Source: Vreelandella piezotolerans (GTDB taxonomy: Bacteria > Pseudomonadota > Gammaproteobacteria > Pseudomonadales > Halomonadaceae). Taken from it: a DNA stretch of 64,000 nt. Where the stretch lies: NCBI RefSeq assembly GCF_012427705.1, contig NZ_CP048602.1, positions 2,666,001-2,730,000 of the forward strand. The letters run 5' to 3'. Each line of letters starts with the position of its first letter. The stretch's first letter is position 1. Shown in pieces: positions 52,705 to 62,843 of this stretch. The notes under the pieces were generated by a model. It made no database searches. It saw nothing but the letters and a program-made list of their open reading frames with translations, and was not told the origin of the DNA. Position numbers and translations under genes: made by a program.

Positions 52705-53884
52705 ACGTTCCCCACTCACGTCATGGCTGGCTGCGGGGCTGCTGACGCTGCTGCCCTTGGGCGCCCATGGTGACGACCACCCAAGCAATACGCTGCAGGT
52801 ACATGGCTTTCTTAGCCAAGCGCTGGTGGTCACCGATGATAACGATTTTTTTGGTGCCAGTAGCGATCACGCAGGCAGCCTGGAGTTCACCGAGCTTGGG
52901 TTGAACGCGTCGTTTCGTCCTCACCGTAAGGTGCTGGTGGCCGCCCAACTGTTGAGCCGCCGCGCTGGCGGCGACACCGAGGATGCCGAGCCCACGCTGG
53001 ATTACGGCGTCATCGACTATCAAATGAGCTCCAATACCTCACGCACGGTGGGCATTCAGCTAGGACGTTTCAAGAACCCTTTCGGACTCTACAACCAAAC
53101 CCGCGACGTGGCGTTCACACGGCCCAGTATCTTACTGCCGCAATCTATCTATTTCGATCGCACCCGCGCCCTGGGCCTGGCCGCCGATGGCGTGAGCGTC
53201 TATTGGGAAGCCTACACTGACGCAGGCACGCTGCGTTTTCGCAGTGGGCTTGGCCGCCCGCAAACCGGCTCGACGCTCACGCGCCAGCTCTTCAATGGTG
53301 CGGCGCAGGATGTCTCGGCGGCAGAGCCTTCCGCGATTGCCCAACTGCTTTTCGAAGACCCTACCGGTCAGTGGGTCGCGGCGCTAAGTACCGCCACGGT
53401 GAACCTCGATACATCGCTTGGCGGACAGGCTGCCGATTTCGAGTTCCAGCCCTGGATCGCTTCGCTTCAGTACAACGATGAGTACTGGAGCCTGACCGCC
53501 GAGTACGCGCGTCGCCAACAGTCCCTCGACGGCGACTCCTTGCCGCGCACCTTCGATATCACCGGCGAGAGCTGGTACGTGCAATATCAGTACCGCTTTA
53601 CGCCTACCTGGAGCGGGCTGGTCCGTTTCGATCGCTTGATCAACGACACTGACGACCGCTCGGGCCAGCGCTATCAGCAGGCAGGCCTTGGCCCGGCCCA
53701 TTCACAGTTTGCCGACGACCTGACACTGGGCGTGCAGTGGACGCCCACGCCCAGGCTGATGTTGGCAGGCGAGTACCACGCGGTGGATGGCACTGGCTGG
53801 CTACCCAATCAAGACAATCCAGACGCCAACGCCACACGCCAACGCTGGAATATGCTGCTTTTTCAACTATCGCTGCGCTTCTAA
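52673..53884 (+). CDS. porin-like outer-membrane beta-barrel
   Basis: 403 residues. A hydrophobic signal (SPLTSWLAAGLLTLLPLGAHG) precedes alternating beta-strands and a final LLFQLSLRF with C-terminal Phe, typical of outer-membrane barrels. FKNPFGLYNQTRDVAFTRPSILLPQSIYF resembles the phosphate-selective porin group. AAAGGGAG precedes ATG 52673. Between a PstS-like protein and a GGDEF-EAL receptor, it may admit or detect the same ligand. Confidence 0.82.
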   Translation: MRASVSFQWSERSPLTSWLAAGLLTLLPLGAHGDDHPSNTLQVHGFLSQALVVTDDNDFFGASSDHAGSLEFTELGLNASFRPHRKVLVAAQLLSRRAGGDTEDAEPTLDYGVIDYQMSSNTSRTVGIQLGRFKNPFGLYNQTRDVAFTRPSILLPQSIYFDRTRALGLAADGVSVYWEAYTDAGTLRFRSGLGRPQTGSTLTRQLFNGAAQDVSAAEPSAIAQLLFEDPTGQWVAALSTATVNLDTSLGGQAADFEFQPWIASLQYNDEYWSLTAEYARRQQSLDGDSLPRTFDITGESWYVQYQYRFTPTWSGLVRFDRLINDTDDRSGQRYQQAGLGPAHSQFADDLTLGVQWTPTPRLMLAGEYHAVDGTGWLPNQDNPDANATRQRWNMLLFQLSLRF

Positions 53885-53912
53885 CCCATGGACCTGATCG
53901 GGAACTGCTGTG

Positions 53913-56771
53913 ATGAGTCGGTTTTCTTCTTTACCAGCACGTCATCGGTTTAGCCTCGCTTGGCGGGTCACCGCGCTTAGCAGCCTTCTGTTGCTGACGT
54001 TGGTGGCACTGCTCATTTGGCTTGGGCATCACCACCTGACCCAACAGTTTGCCAATAGCCGCGTGGCCCATCACGAGCGCCAGCAGCGCGAGATACGCCT
54101 TGCCCTTCAACGCTCTGCTGATAACTTACGCCAGTTGGCGGGGCTCACTGCTTCGGCAGCCCCCCTCGGCGAGGCACTGTCCATCGGCGATGTTACCGCC
54201 ATCGATGACGCGCTACGCGATCAGTGGCCACCGCTGCAATTGGAGGCGGGTGTGGACGAGGTCTTTGTGTTCGACCCATTGGGACGGTTGCTCGGCCACT
54301 CCGGTGGCAACCACCCCCCGTTAGATATACCCGTCGAGGGCTGGGTCGACGAGGTGCTGTCAAGCGAGGCCCCGATGACCACGCTGCGCTGCGGGCTGAC
54401 CTGTCAGCAGTTCGCCGCCGTGCCTATTTTATTGGCAGGCAGCAGCATTGGCATGGTGGTGCTGTCTCGTTCGCTGGCTGACGTGACCCGGGAAGCCAGG
54501 GAAGTTTCTGGTAGTGAGGTTGCCCTACTAGTGGCGGGCTACACCGGCACGAACCGCTTAGAGGCGAGCCGCCAACTGTCGGAGTGGAATGGCCACTTGG
54601 TTGCCCTTACCAGCCGCGAGACGACGCTGCCTCTGCTGGAACGCGCGGCGCGCTCGGCGCCCATTGCGGAACTGGCCAAACGGCCGCTCAACCTGTCTTA
54701 CGCGCAGCGCGACTTAGAACTCAGCGCCGTATACATGGAGAACGATGCCGACTGGCGCAGCACCGGCTATTTTCTGCTGATTTCCGATGTGACGGCGCAG
54801 GTCGTCGCGATTCAGAAAGCCACCAATACGCTGCTGCTGCTCGGCGTAGCAGGCTGGCTGGCTGCTCAGCTGTTACTCCTCGCCATTCTACTGGGTCCCA
54901 TGGCGCGCCTACGTCGAGTAGCCGCGCTGTTACCGGCGCTGGCCAGAAGGGACTTTACGGAAGTACGCGGCAAACTGCCTGCGCGCACGCCACGGCTCTC
55001 CAACGAAATCGATGTGGTTGAGCGCGCGACTCGCACGCTGGCGAACCAGTTAGCGAACTTGGAAGCCAGCGTGACCGAAAACAGCCGCCAGTTGGCCGAG
55101 CGTATCGACGAGCTGGCTCATGAGAGAGATTTCGTCAACAGTCTGCTAGATACCGCTCAGGTATTTATCGTGGTACACAGCCAGGAAGGGCGTATTCGGC
55201 GGGTCAACGACTACACCCGCGCCCGCTTGGCGCTGAAAGATAGCGAACTCATTGGCCGCTACTTTAGCGATATTTTCGATCAAGCCCGCCACACGGCGCT
55301 GCCGGGACGCTTCATGGCAAAAGATGCGTCGTTCGATTCCGCATCGTCCACGCCACGCCAGGAAGAGAAAACCCTACAAACCGCCGATAAACGCTGCTGC
55401 ATCGTTGCGTGGTACCACTCCGTCCTGCCCGCTAGCCCCCGGGAAGAGGCGCTGTGCATTTCGGTAGGGTTGGACATTACCGAACGCAAAGCAGCCGAAG
55501 AGCGGCTGATTTGGTTAGCAGAACGCGACCCGCTCACGGAGCTGTTCAATCGCCGCTATTTTCAGGATGCCCTGCAAAATGCGCTGTTGCACAACGGCGA
55601 AGGCGCCATCTTGCTGCTGGATTTGGATCAATTCAAAGAGATCAACGAGCTCAGCGGCCACCACGTTGGCGATCATCTTCTGCGCGAGGTCGCCGAGACG
55701 CTGTTCTTGAACCTTGGCCAGCGCAGCATCATTGCACGCCTGGGTGGGGATGAGTTCGCGCTGCTGCTGGAAGGGGTCAGCAGCGAGCAGGCCATTAGCA
55801 TGGCGGGGTATATTCATCAGCTGCTAAGCGGGATCGGTTTCCAATCGGCGGGCAGAAAGCACCATATCTCCGCCAGCATGGGCATTGCGCTCTTCCCACT
55901 TCACGGGCGCAACCCCGCCGATCTGCTGGCGAGCGCCGACATGGCGATGTACAAAGCCAAGGAGAGCACTCACCAGCGTTGGTATCTCCTATCCCAGGCC
56001 GAAAACGCAAAAGACGAGTTACAGGATCGCGTGTATTGGGTAGAGCAGTTGCATCACGCGCTGGAAAACGACAGCTTCGAACTGATGGTACAACCCATCG
56101 TGCGTTTGGCCGATCAAGATATCAAACATTATGAAGTACTGCTGCGTCTTCGCCATCCCGACGGCAACCTGATCGCTCCACAGCACTTCATTGCCATTGC
56201 CGAACAGAGTGGCTTGGTGGTGCCGCTGGACCGATGGGTCATCCAGCATAGCGTGCAAGCGCTTGGTACGCTGCAAGATCGCGGTATTTCCTTGGCGGTG
56301 AATCTGTCAGGGCAGTCGCTGCATGACCTGGAGCTAAAGCAGTATCTAACCGACGAGCTGCAGCGTAGTGGCGCTGACCCTCATCATTTGATTCTCGAAG
56401 TCACCGAAACCGCTGCGATCACCGACTTTTCGACCGCACGCAACGTGTTACAAACGGTGCGCGATTTAGGCTGCCGCACGGCATTGGACGATTTCGGTAT
56501 TGGCTTTAGCAGCTTTCACTATTTGGGCCAGCTACCGGTGGATTACATCAAAATAGACGGCTCGTTCATTCGTAGCTTATTGATCAATCCCGATAGCCAT
56601 ACCATCGTGAAAGCCATAGCCGACATCGCCAAAGGGTTTGGCAAGCAAACCATTGCAGAGTTCGTCGACCAAGCGCCGCTACTGCCTATCCTACAAGGGT
56701 ACGGTATTACATACGGGCAAGGCTTTCATGTAGGCAAGCCACTGCCCCTAGCGCAGCTACTGAGAGGATGA
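53913..56771 (+). CDS. GGDEF-EAL receptor with periplasmic sensor
   Basis: 952 residues: membrane helix (about 15-37), a periplasmic sensor (about 40-280), a second helix (about 300-325), a HAMP-like linker, PAS (about 405-520), GGDEF (active loop LGGDEF, 611-615) and EAL (EVLLR, 741-745). EAL catalytic residues look complete: NLSGQSL, LEVTETA, ALDDFG, YIKID, IAEFVD, YGQGF. The GGDEF lacks an RxxD inhibition site. Both making and breaking c-di-GMP are possible. Alternative GTG start at 53910. It follows the porin gene by 28 bases and ends three bases before the acyltransferase. Confidence 0.93.
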   Translation: MSRFSSLPARHRFSLAWRVTALSSLLLLTLVALLIWLGHHHLTQQFANSRVAHHERQQREIRLALQRSADNLRQLAGLTASAAPLGEALSIGDVTAIDDALRDQWPPLQLEAGVDEVFVFDPLGRLLGHSGGNHPPLDIPVEGWVDEVLSSEAPMTTLRCGLTCQQFAAVPILLAGSSIGMVVLSRSLADVTREAREVSGSEVALLVAGYTGTNRLEASRQLSEWNGHLVALTSRETTLPLLERAARSAPIAELAKRPLNLSYAQRDLELSAVYMENDADWRSTGYFLLISDVTAQVVAIQKATNTLLLLGVAGWLAAQLLLLAILLGPMARLRRVAALLPALARRDFTEVRGKLPARTPRLSNEIDVVERATRTLANQLANLEASVTENSRQLAERIDELAHERDFVNSLLDTAQVFIVVHSQEGRIRRVNDYTRARLALKDSELIGRYFSDIFDQARHTALPGRFMAKDASFDSASSTPRQEEKTLQTADKRCCIVAWYHSVLPASPREEALCISVGLDITERKAAEERLIWLAERDPLTELFNRRYFQDALQNALLHNGEGAILLLDLDQFKEINELSGHHVGDHLLREVAETLFLNLGQRSIIARLGGDEFALLLEGVSSEQAISMAGYIHQLLSGIGFQSAGRKHHISASMGIALFPLHGRNPADLLASADMAMYKAKESTHQRWYLLSQAENAKDELQDRVYWVEQLHHALENDSFELMVQPIVRLADQDIKHYEVLLRLRHPDGNLIAPQHFIAIAEQSGLVVPLDRWVIQHSVQALGTLQDRGISLAVNLSGQSLHDLELKQYLTDELQRSGADPHHLILEVTETAAITDFSTARNVLQTVRDLGCRTALDDFGIGFSSFHYLGQLPVDYIKIDGSFIRSLLINPDSHTIVKAIADIAKGFGKQTIAEFVDQAPLLPILQGYGITYGQGFHVGKPLPLAQLLRG

Positions 56772-56774
56772 ACG

Positions 56775-57620
56775 ATGGGGATAACGACAATAAAACCCAC
56801 CATGACGTCACCTGATACGCTTCAAGAGAGCACGTTTAGCCCAACGTTTTTCAATGACCACTTTACGTTGATCATTGCCCAGACCCCAGACGAACAATAT
56901 CGAGCGTTTGCGCTGCGCCACGCGGTCTTCATCGAAGAACTCAACTATGCCATTGGTAATGAAAACACGCTGAACATCGAGTGCGACGCACACGATCAAC
57001 ACTCGCTGCTCTGCTTGCTTCACCATAACGCGACGGGTATCGACGTGGGCTGCGTCAGGGTCGTGTTGATCGAACCCGTCCGTGGTCGACCTTTATGTTC
57101 CCTACCGTTGGAAGCGTACTATCCTGCTCCTCTCTTCATGCCTGATACCCATCCACATGCCTTTTCTTCTGACAAAACGTGCGAAGTGTCGCGATTGGCC
57201 GTCCACCCCACCGTGCGGAAAAAACCGCTCTCGCGTCCTGAGCTTGCCTCTCAGGACTTCCCTTCGACTTCACCAACGGCTCAAACGCCTTACGAAAGCA
57301 TCAAAGAGAGCCCGGCCTTGTTGAGTCTTAGCCTCTTTCTTGCCGCCACGGCCATGGTGGGGTTGAGCGGGCGCCACCATGTCTTTGCCATGTTGGAGCC
57401 TCGCTTTAGCCGTTTATTGAAAGCGTCCGGACTGCATTTTCAACAAGTAGGTGGGGTGATCAATTATTGCGGCAGCCGAGCGCCCTACTACATCGACCAG
57501 CGGGTAGCGGAGGCGCATCTTCCCAAGCGCATCGTCCCGCTGTACCACACCATCAAAACGCAGCTGGCTGTGCAGCTTTTGGCATCGTTCTGCCCCGCTG
57601 CCGATAGACGTTTCCCCTAA
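56775..57620 (+). CDS. exosortase-associated-type acyltransferase
   Basis: 281 residues of the GNAT-like family that includes PEP-CTERM/exosortase-linked and N-acyl amino-acid synthases (YRAFALRHAVFIEELNYAIGNEN, GCVRVVLIEP, FSSDKTCEVSRLAVHP, SLFLAATAMVGLSGRHHVFAMLEPRFSRLLKASGLHFQQVGGVINYCGSRAPYYI). No exosortase is in the window. It starts three bases after the GGDEF-EAL stop, so it is probably part of that operon; a c-di-GMP-linked acylated product is possible. The last four bases overlap the convergent gene. Confidence 0.78.
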   Translation: MGITTIKPTMTSPDTLQESTFSPTFFNDHFTLIIAQTPDEQYRAFALRHAVFIEELNYAIGNENTLNIECDAHDQHSLLCLLHHNATGIDVGCVRVVLIEPVRGRPLCSLPLEAYYPAPLFMPDTHPHAFSSDKTCEVSRLAVHPTVRKKPLSRPELASQDFPSTSPTAQTPYESIKESPALLSLSLFLAATAMVGLSGRHHVFAMLEPRFSRLLKASGLHFQQVGGVINYCGSRAPYYIDQRVAEAHLPKRIVPLYHTIKTQLAVQLLASFCPAADRRFP

Positions 57621-58270
57621 ACGGCAGGCGTCATGGAGGACGACGTCGAAACGCTAGTGGGCGAGATGCTGGCAAACTTATCGACAAAATACACGAGCGT
57701 TTCAGGATGCCGAAAACGGCGCTCGAAGGTTTCCTGTCGATGCTCATCGTCCGTTTGGTAGCGACGCGTCACGTTGGCTAGGTAGTCGTTGCCAGCTTTG
57801 ACGACGTTAACGCTATTTTCATGCCCCGGCTCCCGGTACACCAGCGTGACTTTCGACTGCTGCTCCAACAGCGTCGCCAGCCGCTTGGCCGCATCACGCT
57901 CTTCGTCGGTGGCCCATAACGGCTGGTCGCGGTTACCGTAGTGGTAGAGGAGGACCGCCAGCAGAACAGCGAAAATGCTGCTGGTCAGCATCCAAGTCAA
58001 CAGTACGCCCGATACCGGCATGGTCAGCATGATGACAAGCTGAATCACGCTACCGACCAACAAGACCGCTGCCAGCGGCCGCCACATGCGTTGGCTCATC
58101 ATGGCGCGATTCAAGATGTATCCCCACAGCCCCACCACGCCTAGCGCTCCGAAGAACAAGTGCGCCATGGCCAGCGGCGTTCCCCCGCCGGCAAAGATCG
58201 CCACGACGCCCATGACGGGTAACAGGCTATAAAGCCCGGCCAGTAGCACATAGGCACGCTGTAGAGACAT
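57617..58270 (-). CDS. hypothetical four-helix membrane protein
   Basis: 217 residues: four membrane helices (about 8-32, 35-55, 63-83, 88-110) and a soluble C-terminal half (DEERDAAKRLATLLEQQSKVTLVYREPG...). No family recognised. AAGGAGTCCTCT precedes the ATG. It follows nfsA by 10 bases and is likely in its transcript. Confidence 0.7.
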   Translation of the reverse strand: MSLQRAYVLLAGLYSLLPVMGVVAIFAGGGTPLAMAHLFFGALGVVGLWGYILNRAMMSQRMWRPLAAVLLVGSVIQLVIMLTMPVSGVLLTWMLTSSIFAVLLAVLLYHYGNRDQPLWATDEERDAAKRLATLLEQQSKVTLVYREPGHENSVNVVKAGNDYLANVTRRYQTDDEHRQETFERRFRHPETLVYFVDKFASISPTSVSTSSSMTPAV

Positions 58271-58280
58271 AGAGGACTCC

Positions 58281-59012
58281 TTATTTCATGGTAAAGCCGC
58301 GTTTCACCAAGAAGTCACGCATATGGGGGCGCAGCTTGCTATCGAATAGAGGGGTTAGGTTGTGCGACCAATCACTGTTTTTATTACCGCTACTACGCGA
58401 TTGATAGTACGCCTGCATGGTGTCGTCAAAGGCGGCTACATGATCGCTATCCTCAGTGTAGTAGTCCTCTTTCAGAATCGCTTCAACGGGCAGACGCGGC
58501 TTCACTTCCGGCTGATGCGCTGGGTAGCCCAGGCACATGCCGAACACGGGATACACATGGGCTGGCAGGCGCAATAGTTCACTAACGGCTTCCGGGTTAT
58601 TGCGAATGCCACCGATATAGCAAATGCCCAAGCCCTCGGACTCCGCTGCCACGGCCACGTTCTGCGCCATCAGCGCCGTATCCACGGTGGCCACTAAGAG
58701 CTGTTCGGTCATACCGCGTTCGACGTTGGCACCGGTGCGCGCAGACGCTTCCGTAGGTCGCTTCATATCGGCACAGAAAACCAAAAACGCCGCGCTGCTG
58801 GCTACGTAGCCTTGGCCTCCGGCCAGCTCCGCGATGGCTTCTCGATTGGCGGCATCTTTCACATGGATCACCGTATAGGCCTGTACATGGCTCGACGTTG
58901 CCGCCGCTTGGCCCGCTTGAATCAGTTCACGCAGCAGGCCTTGGGGGATCGCTTGATCGGTGAATTTACGAATCGAACGGTGGGCGTTCAGTAGCTTGAT
59001 GACATCATTCAT
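58281..59012 (-). CDS. nfsA: oxygen-insensitive NADPH nitroreductase
   Basis: 243 residues, colinear with E. coli NfsA (240). HRSIRKFTDQAIP, GGQGYVASSAAFLVFCADMKR, QLLVATVDTALMAQNVAVAAESEGLGICYIGGIRNN and LGYPAHQPEVKPRLP are shared. The flavoprotein reduces nitroaromatics and quinones by two electrons. CAGGAGG precedes the ATG. Confidence 0.93.
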   Translation of the reverse strand: MNDVIKLLNAHRSIRKFTDQAIPQGLLRELIQAGQAAATSSHVQAYTVIHVKDAANREAIAELAGGQGYVASSAAFLVFCADMKRPTEASARTGANVERGMTEQLLVATVDTALMAQNVAVAAESEGLGICYIGGIRNNPEAVSELLRLPAHVYPVFGMCLGYPAHQPEVKPRLPVEAILKEDYYTEDSDHVAAFDDTMQAYYQSRSSGNKNSDWSHNLTPLFDSKLRPHMRDFLVKRGFTMK

Positions 59013-59048
59013 ACCAGTTGCCTCCTGAGTAATCGTCTATTGAGAAAG

Positions 59049-59978
59049 TTAGCGCTGGCGACGGTTGAACAGGCCCTGCTTACACTCTCGCTGCGCCTCG
59101 ACGTCGCCGCGAATCTGCGCATGGCTGATCAGCGCAAAAATGAAGGTACCGCCAATGACGTTACCAGCCAGCGTCGGTAGCGCGAACCCGACGACCGCGT
59201 CGGACCATGTAATATGGCCATCGAACACCAAATACAGCGCTTCGCTGGTGCCGACGATGATGTGGGTGAATTCACCAATCGCCATGACATAGGTCACGAT
59301 GATGATCATCCACACTTTGGCTTGATCGGCAGCGGGAATCAGCCATACCAGGGTCGCAATCATCCAACCAGCGAGAATCCCTTTAGAGAACATTTCCATG
59401 GGCGTGTTGGCCATCATGTGCTCTCCCAGCGCGATGAACGCCTGGTGCGTCGCTTCGTCGAACATCGGCATGTGCAAAAAAGTAAACGAGGAGAGCGCCG
59501 CCCCCATCAGGTTGCCTACCAATACCACGCCCCATAGCCTGCCCAATGCTCCCAGATTGGGTAACGTGGGTCGGCTCATCACAGGCAGAACGGCGGTGAC
59601 CGTGTTTTCGGTAAATAACTGTTGGCGGGCCAAAATGACGACGATGAAGCCCACGGTATAGCCTAAACACTCGACTAAGAAGCCAATATCGGTTTGCGGC
59701 AGATGGGCATGCAGTACGCCACGTGCCACCATGGAGAAACTCATCGAAATCCCCGCCGCAATGGCTGACCATAGCAACGCCATGGAGTCTCTCGAGAGCT
59801 CTTTTTGCCCTTCTAAGCGTAAATGCTGATGCACCACGGCCGCTCTTGAAGGCAAATTCGCTTCTCGTGTTTCCTGCTGAGTACCGGACGCCTGGGAGGT
59901 GGGTTCGCGCTGGCCGGTCGCCTCACGACCCTGATCCCCCCCTTCAAAATTATCATCCGCTTGATGTTGTTGGTTCAT
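59049..59978 (-). CDS. formate/nitrite transporter-family channel
   Basis: 309 residues. After a hydrophilic, Gln-rich N-terminal tail of about 65 residues come six membrane segments of the FNT family (WSAIAAGISMSFSMVARGVL, FTENTVTAVLPV, GNLMGAALSSF, GEFTHIIVGTSEALYL, PTLAGNVIGGTFIFALI). It probably passes a small anion; the substrate is not clear. The long tail is unusual for FocA or NirC. GGGAGAGAG precedes the ATG. Confidence 0.9.
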   Translation of the reverse strand: MNQQHQADDNFEGGDQGREATGQREPTSQASGTQQETREANLPSRAAVVHQHLRLEGQKELSRDSMALLWSAIAAGISMSFSMVARGVLHAHLPQTDIGFLVECLGYTVGFIVVILARQQLFTENTVTAVLPVMSRPTLPNLGALGRLWGVVLVGNLMGAALSSFTFLHMPMFDEATHQAFIALGEHMMANTPMEMFSKGILAGWMIATLVWLIPAADQAKVWMIIIVTYVMAIGEFTHIIVGTSEALYLVFDGHITWSDAVVGFALPTLAGNVIGGTFIFALISHAQIRGDVEAQRECKQGLFNRRQR

Positions 59979-60157
59979 ACCGGCTCTCTCCCTGGTGAGG
60001 TTTCAGCGTAACGCTATTGTCTAAGATTGGGTAGCTACTCGAGCGGGTTAACGTACGGTGGATAAAAGAATTTTTACGCACTGTTGCACGCGGGATAGCC
60101 AAGGCTCGCTATACTATTTGTAATACTCAGGCCTATTAACGTTGCTAGGAAGCCGAT

Positions 60158-60925
60158 ATGTCACACGCCTCTCACACACCGCCCGGTCAGGCATGGAACG
60201 CCGGTCGGTATGCGGAACACGCCAGCTTTGTTCCTGACCTAGGTATGGAGGTCGTGCGCCTGCTATCGCCGCAGCCTGGACAGCGTATTTTGGACTTGGG
60301 CTGTGGTGACGGTGCGCTTACCGAGCGCATCATGCAACTTGGCGCCGACGTGCTGGGTATCGATGCGTCAGAAGAGATGGTCGCCGCCGCCCAACAGCGA
60401 GGGGTGACGGCGCGTGTGATCGACGGCCATCAATTGCCCTTCGACCACGAGTTCGATGCGGTCTTCAGCAATGCGGCGCTGCACTGGATGCTCGACCCTC
60501 AAGCCGTGCTGGCGGGAATAAAGCGTGCTTTGAAACCCGGCGGACGATTCGTGGCGGAGTTTGGTGGCCATGGCAATGTGGCAGCGATCTGCACCGCACT
60601 GATTGCCTCGCTACAGTTTCGCGGCATTAGCTCGAAGGGACGCCACCCCTGGTATTTTCCGACCACACAGGAGTACACCAACCTTCTGCAAACGGTCGGT
60701 TTTCGTGTGGAAAGCGTCGAACTCATTCCGCGCCCTACGCCGCTACCCAAAGGCATGGCAAGCTGGCTAGACACCTTTGCGAGTCCCTTCTTTCACGGGT
60801 TAGACCCGGACCTGAAAGACGCTATCTTCGACAACACCCTCAACCTGCTGGCCCATAGCCTAAGCGACGGCCAAGGTAACTGGACGGCGGACTACGTACG
60901 TATTCGCGTTGTCGCCCACACCTAA
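60158..60925 (+). CDS. class I SAM-dependent methyltransferase
   Basis: 255 residues. Motif I is RILDLGCGDGALTERIMQLGADVLGIDAS, then ARVIDGHQLPFDHEFDAVFSNAALHWMLDP (post I) and LKPGGRFVAEFGGHGN. This resembles the Tam/UbiE-like family; the substrate is unknown. A TATACT -10-like box lies at 60110-60115, with a poor -35. AGGAAGCC precedes the ATG. Confidence 0.88.
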   Translation: MSHASHTPPGQAWNAGRYAEHASFVPDLGMEVVRLLSPQPGQRILDLGCGDGALTERIMQLGADVLGIDASEEMVAAAQQRGVTARVIDGHQLPFDHEFDAVFSNAALHWMLDPQAVLAGIKRALKPGGRFVAEFGGHGNVAAICTALIASLQFRGISSKGRHPWYFPTTQEYTNLLQTVGFRVESVELIPRPTPLPKGMASWLDTFASPFFHGLDPDLKDAIFDNTLNLLAHSLSDGQGNWTADYVRIRVVAHT

Positions 60926-60962
60926 AACGCGCTCCTTCCTATCGATGTCGGCATCCATCATC

Positions 60963-60984
60963 AGGGCGGCCCTCTAGCCGCCCT
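60963..60984 (+). terminator. hairpin between methyltransferase and chemoreceptor genes
   Basis: A perfect 8-bp stem AGGGCGGC / GCCGCCCT around CCTCTA, then GTTTCG. It lies 37 bases past the methyltransferase stop; the T-tract is weak. Confidence 0.55.
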
Positions 60985-61013
60985 GTTTCGTGACGTTCGA
61001 GATGGCTGCTTGG

Positions 61014-62675
61014 CTAGAACTCATCCCAATCGTCGTTGTTGGGCGCCGCCGCAGACGTAGCGGGCTTGGCAGGCGCATGCTGCGGCGGTTGCGCTAATGT
61101 GGGTGCGCTGGCCGCTGGCGCTTGGCTACCTTCGGCCAGCCTGAAGGTGGCCATCAGCGTTGCCAACTGGCTCGCCTGAGCTTCCAGCGCGCTGGCTGCC
61201 GAGCTGGTTTGCTGCACCAGCGCGGCGTTTTGCTGCGTCACCGAGTCCATTTCCGTCAGCGCGGCATTGATCTGCTCGATGCCGCTATTTTGCTCGCGCG
61301 TTGCCGTGGAAATCTCGCCCATCAACGTGGTGACTTGGCGGATGGCATCGACGGTTTGGCTTAGGGTCTCCCCGCTGCGCTCGGCTTGAGTGGCGCCCGT
61401 GGTGATTTGCGACGTGGTCTGTTCGATCAGGCCCCGTATCTCTTTGGCCGACTCGGCACTGCGTGTCGCTAGGGAACGTACTTCGCTCGCCACCACCGCA
61501 AAGCCACGCCCCTGCTCGCCAGCCCGGGCCGCCTCGACCGAAGCATTCAGCGCCAGTATGTTGGTTTGAAAGGCAATCGAGTCGATCACCCCGATAATAT
61601 CGTTGACCCGGTCGGCACTGGCGGCGATCTCACGCATGAGCTGAACGGTACGCTCGACCTCTTCACCGCTCGCTTCGGCAGACTGAGACGCCGTGACCGA
61701 CAGTTGATCGGCCTCTTGCGCTATCTCGGCATTTTTACCCACCGTGGTGGCCATTTGCTCCATGCTCGAGGCCGTCTGCTGCAGCGCCGAGGCCTGCTGC
61801 TCGGTGCGCGACGAGAGATCTTGGCTACCCGATGAAATATCGCTGGCACCGTTGTAGACGTGCTCGCTGCTGCTGCGAAGGGACATGACCAGCGTCTTCA
61901 GTTTCTCTTGCATGGTCGCCAGGCCGATGAAGAGCTGGCCAATTTCATTATGCCCACGGTCCTCGATACGCCCGGTCAAATCACCGTTGGCGATGCGATC
62001 GAAATGGCCGAGCGCCTGCTGGAGCGGGTTCACCACGCCACGCATCATCGCGATACGAATGGCGATCGCCGCCAGCAGTGAAAACAGCAGCAAACCTATC
62101 GCCACCGCGCCGCCGATCGTCGCTAAGCGCTCTACCTGACTCATGACCTGCTGGCCGCGTGCTTCGGTGTAGGCCACGAACTCGCCCATCGCGACATCCA
62201 GGTCGGCTCCCAGCTCCCCCAACGCCTCCTGTTGGCGCTGAATTTGAAACGGCGCGGCGTCCAAGAGCGGCACGATGCCGTCGGTCACAAAGGCATGGTA
62301 GGCCTCGACCACGCTATCACGCCGTTGGGCCAATTCGCTGCCCGGCGTGACCGGGATCGCCGAGAACTCAGCGAAGCGGGTTTGCGCTGCCGCCACGGCC
62401 TCTGCCGCCATGGCTAAGCTCTGCTGCCCTTTGTCAGGGTTGCCTTGGGTACTGAAGCTGGCCGAACGGTCGAGGAAGGTTTGCGCTCTGAGCGCGTTCA
62501 CTTGAGTACGGTTCGCCAAGTTGGCAAGCCGCACGTTGATATTATTGATCTCGTTGAGTGCTCGATCACTCGTTGTATTGGTGTAAAACCCCAGTGCACT
62601 GATCAAGCCAATCATGACGACGAGCAGCGCCAGGGCCGCCGTCAGGCTCCATTTTATGGAGAGTCGTTTCATCAT
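61014..62675 (-). CDS. methyl-accepting chemotaxis protein
   Basis: 553 residues: membrane helix (about 9-32), a periplasmic helical-bundle sensor (about 33-190), a second helix (about 196-220), HAMP (to about 270) and a long cytoplasmic signalling coil. The hairpin tip is intact ([59 protein letters not shown]). The protein ends NDDWDEF, like the NWETF pentapeptide that recruits CheR/CheB. ATG 62675 or 62672 follow AAGGGAACAG. Confidence 0.95.
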   Translation of the reverse strand: MMKRLSIKWSLTAALALLVVMIGLISALGFYTNTTSDRALNEINNINVRLANLANRTQVNALRAQTFLDRSASFSTQGNPDKGQQSLAMAAEAVAAAQTRFAEFSAIPVTPGSELAQRRDSVVEAYHAFVTDGIVPLLDAAPFQIQRQQEALGELGADLDVAMGEFVAYTEARGQQVMSQVERLATIGGAVAIGLLLFSLLAAIAIRIAMMRGVVNPLQQALGHFDRIANGDLTGRIEDRGHNEIGQLFIGLATMQEKLKTLVMSLRSSSEHVYNGASDISSGSQDLSSRTEQQASALQQTASSMEQMATTVGKNAEIAQEADQLSVTASQSAEASGEEVERTVQLMREIAASADRVNDIIGVIDSIAFQTNILALNASVEAARAGEQGRGFAVVASEVRSLATRSAESAKEIRGLIEQTTSQITTGATQAERSGETLSQTVDAIRQVTTLMGEISTATREQNSGIEQINAALTEMDSVTQQNAALVQQTSSAASALEAQASQLATLMATFRLAEGSQAPAASAPTLAQPPQHAPAKPATSAAAPNNDDWDEF

Positions 62676-62794
62676 TCTGTTCCCTTCTGCTTTTTTAGTC
62701 GTCACCCCACTCATCACGAGGGTAAAGCATCACAGGAAGTAATATGAAGACACTAAGACCTTTGTCTACCAACGAAGATGACATAACGAACGAA

Positions 62795-62827
62795 CAAAAA
62801 AGCCCACCGCCATTTTGCGGTGGGCTT
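62795..62827 (-). terminator. intrinsic terminator of the alcohol dehydrogenase gene
   Basis: AAGCCCACCGC / GCGGTGGGCTT with a six-base loop, followed by TTTTT on the minus strand. Starts 16 bases after the stop. Confidence 0.85.
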
Positions 62828-62843
62828 GCTGGAGCACGATGGC

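Noticed and set aside
60081..60115. Sigma-70 promoter of the methyltransferase gene
   Set aside because: TATACT is good but the best -35 is 20 bases away, too far to assert.
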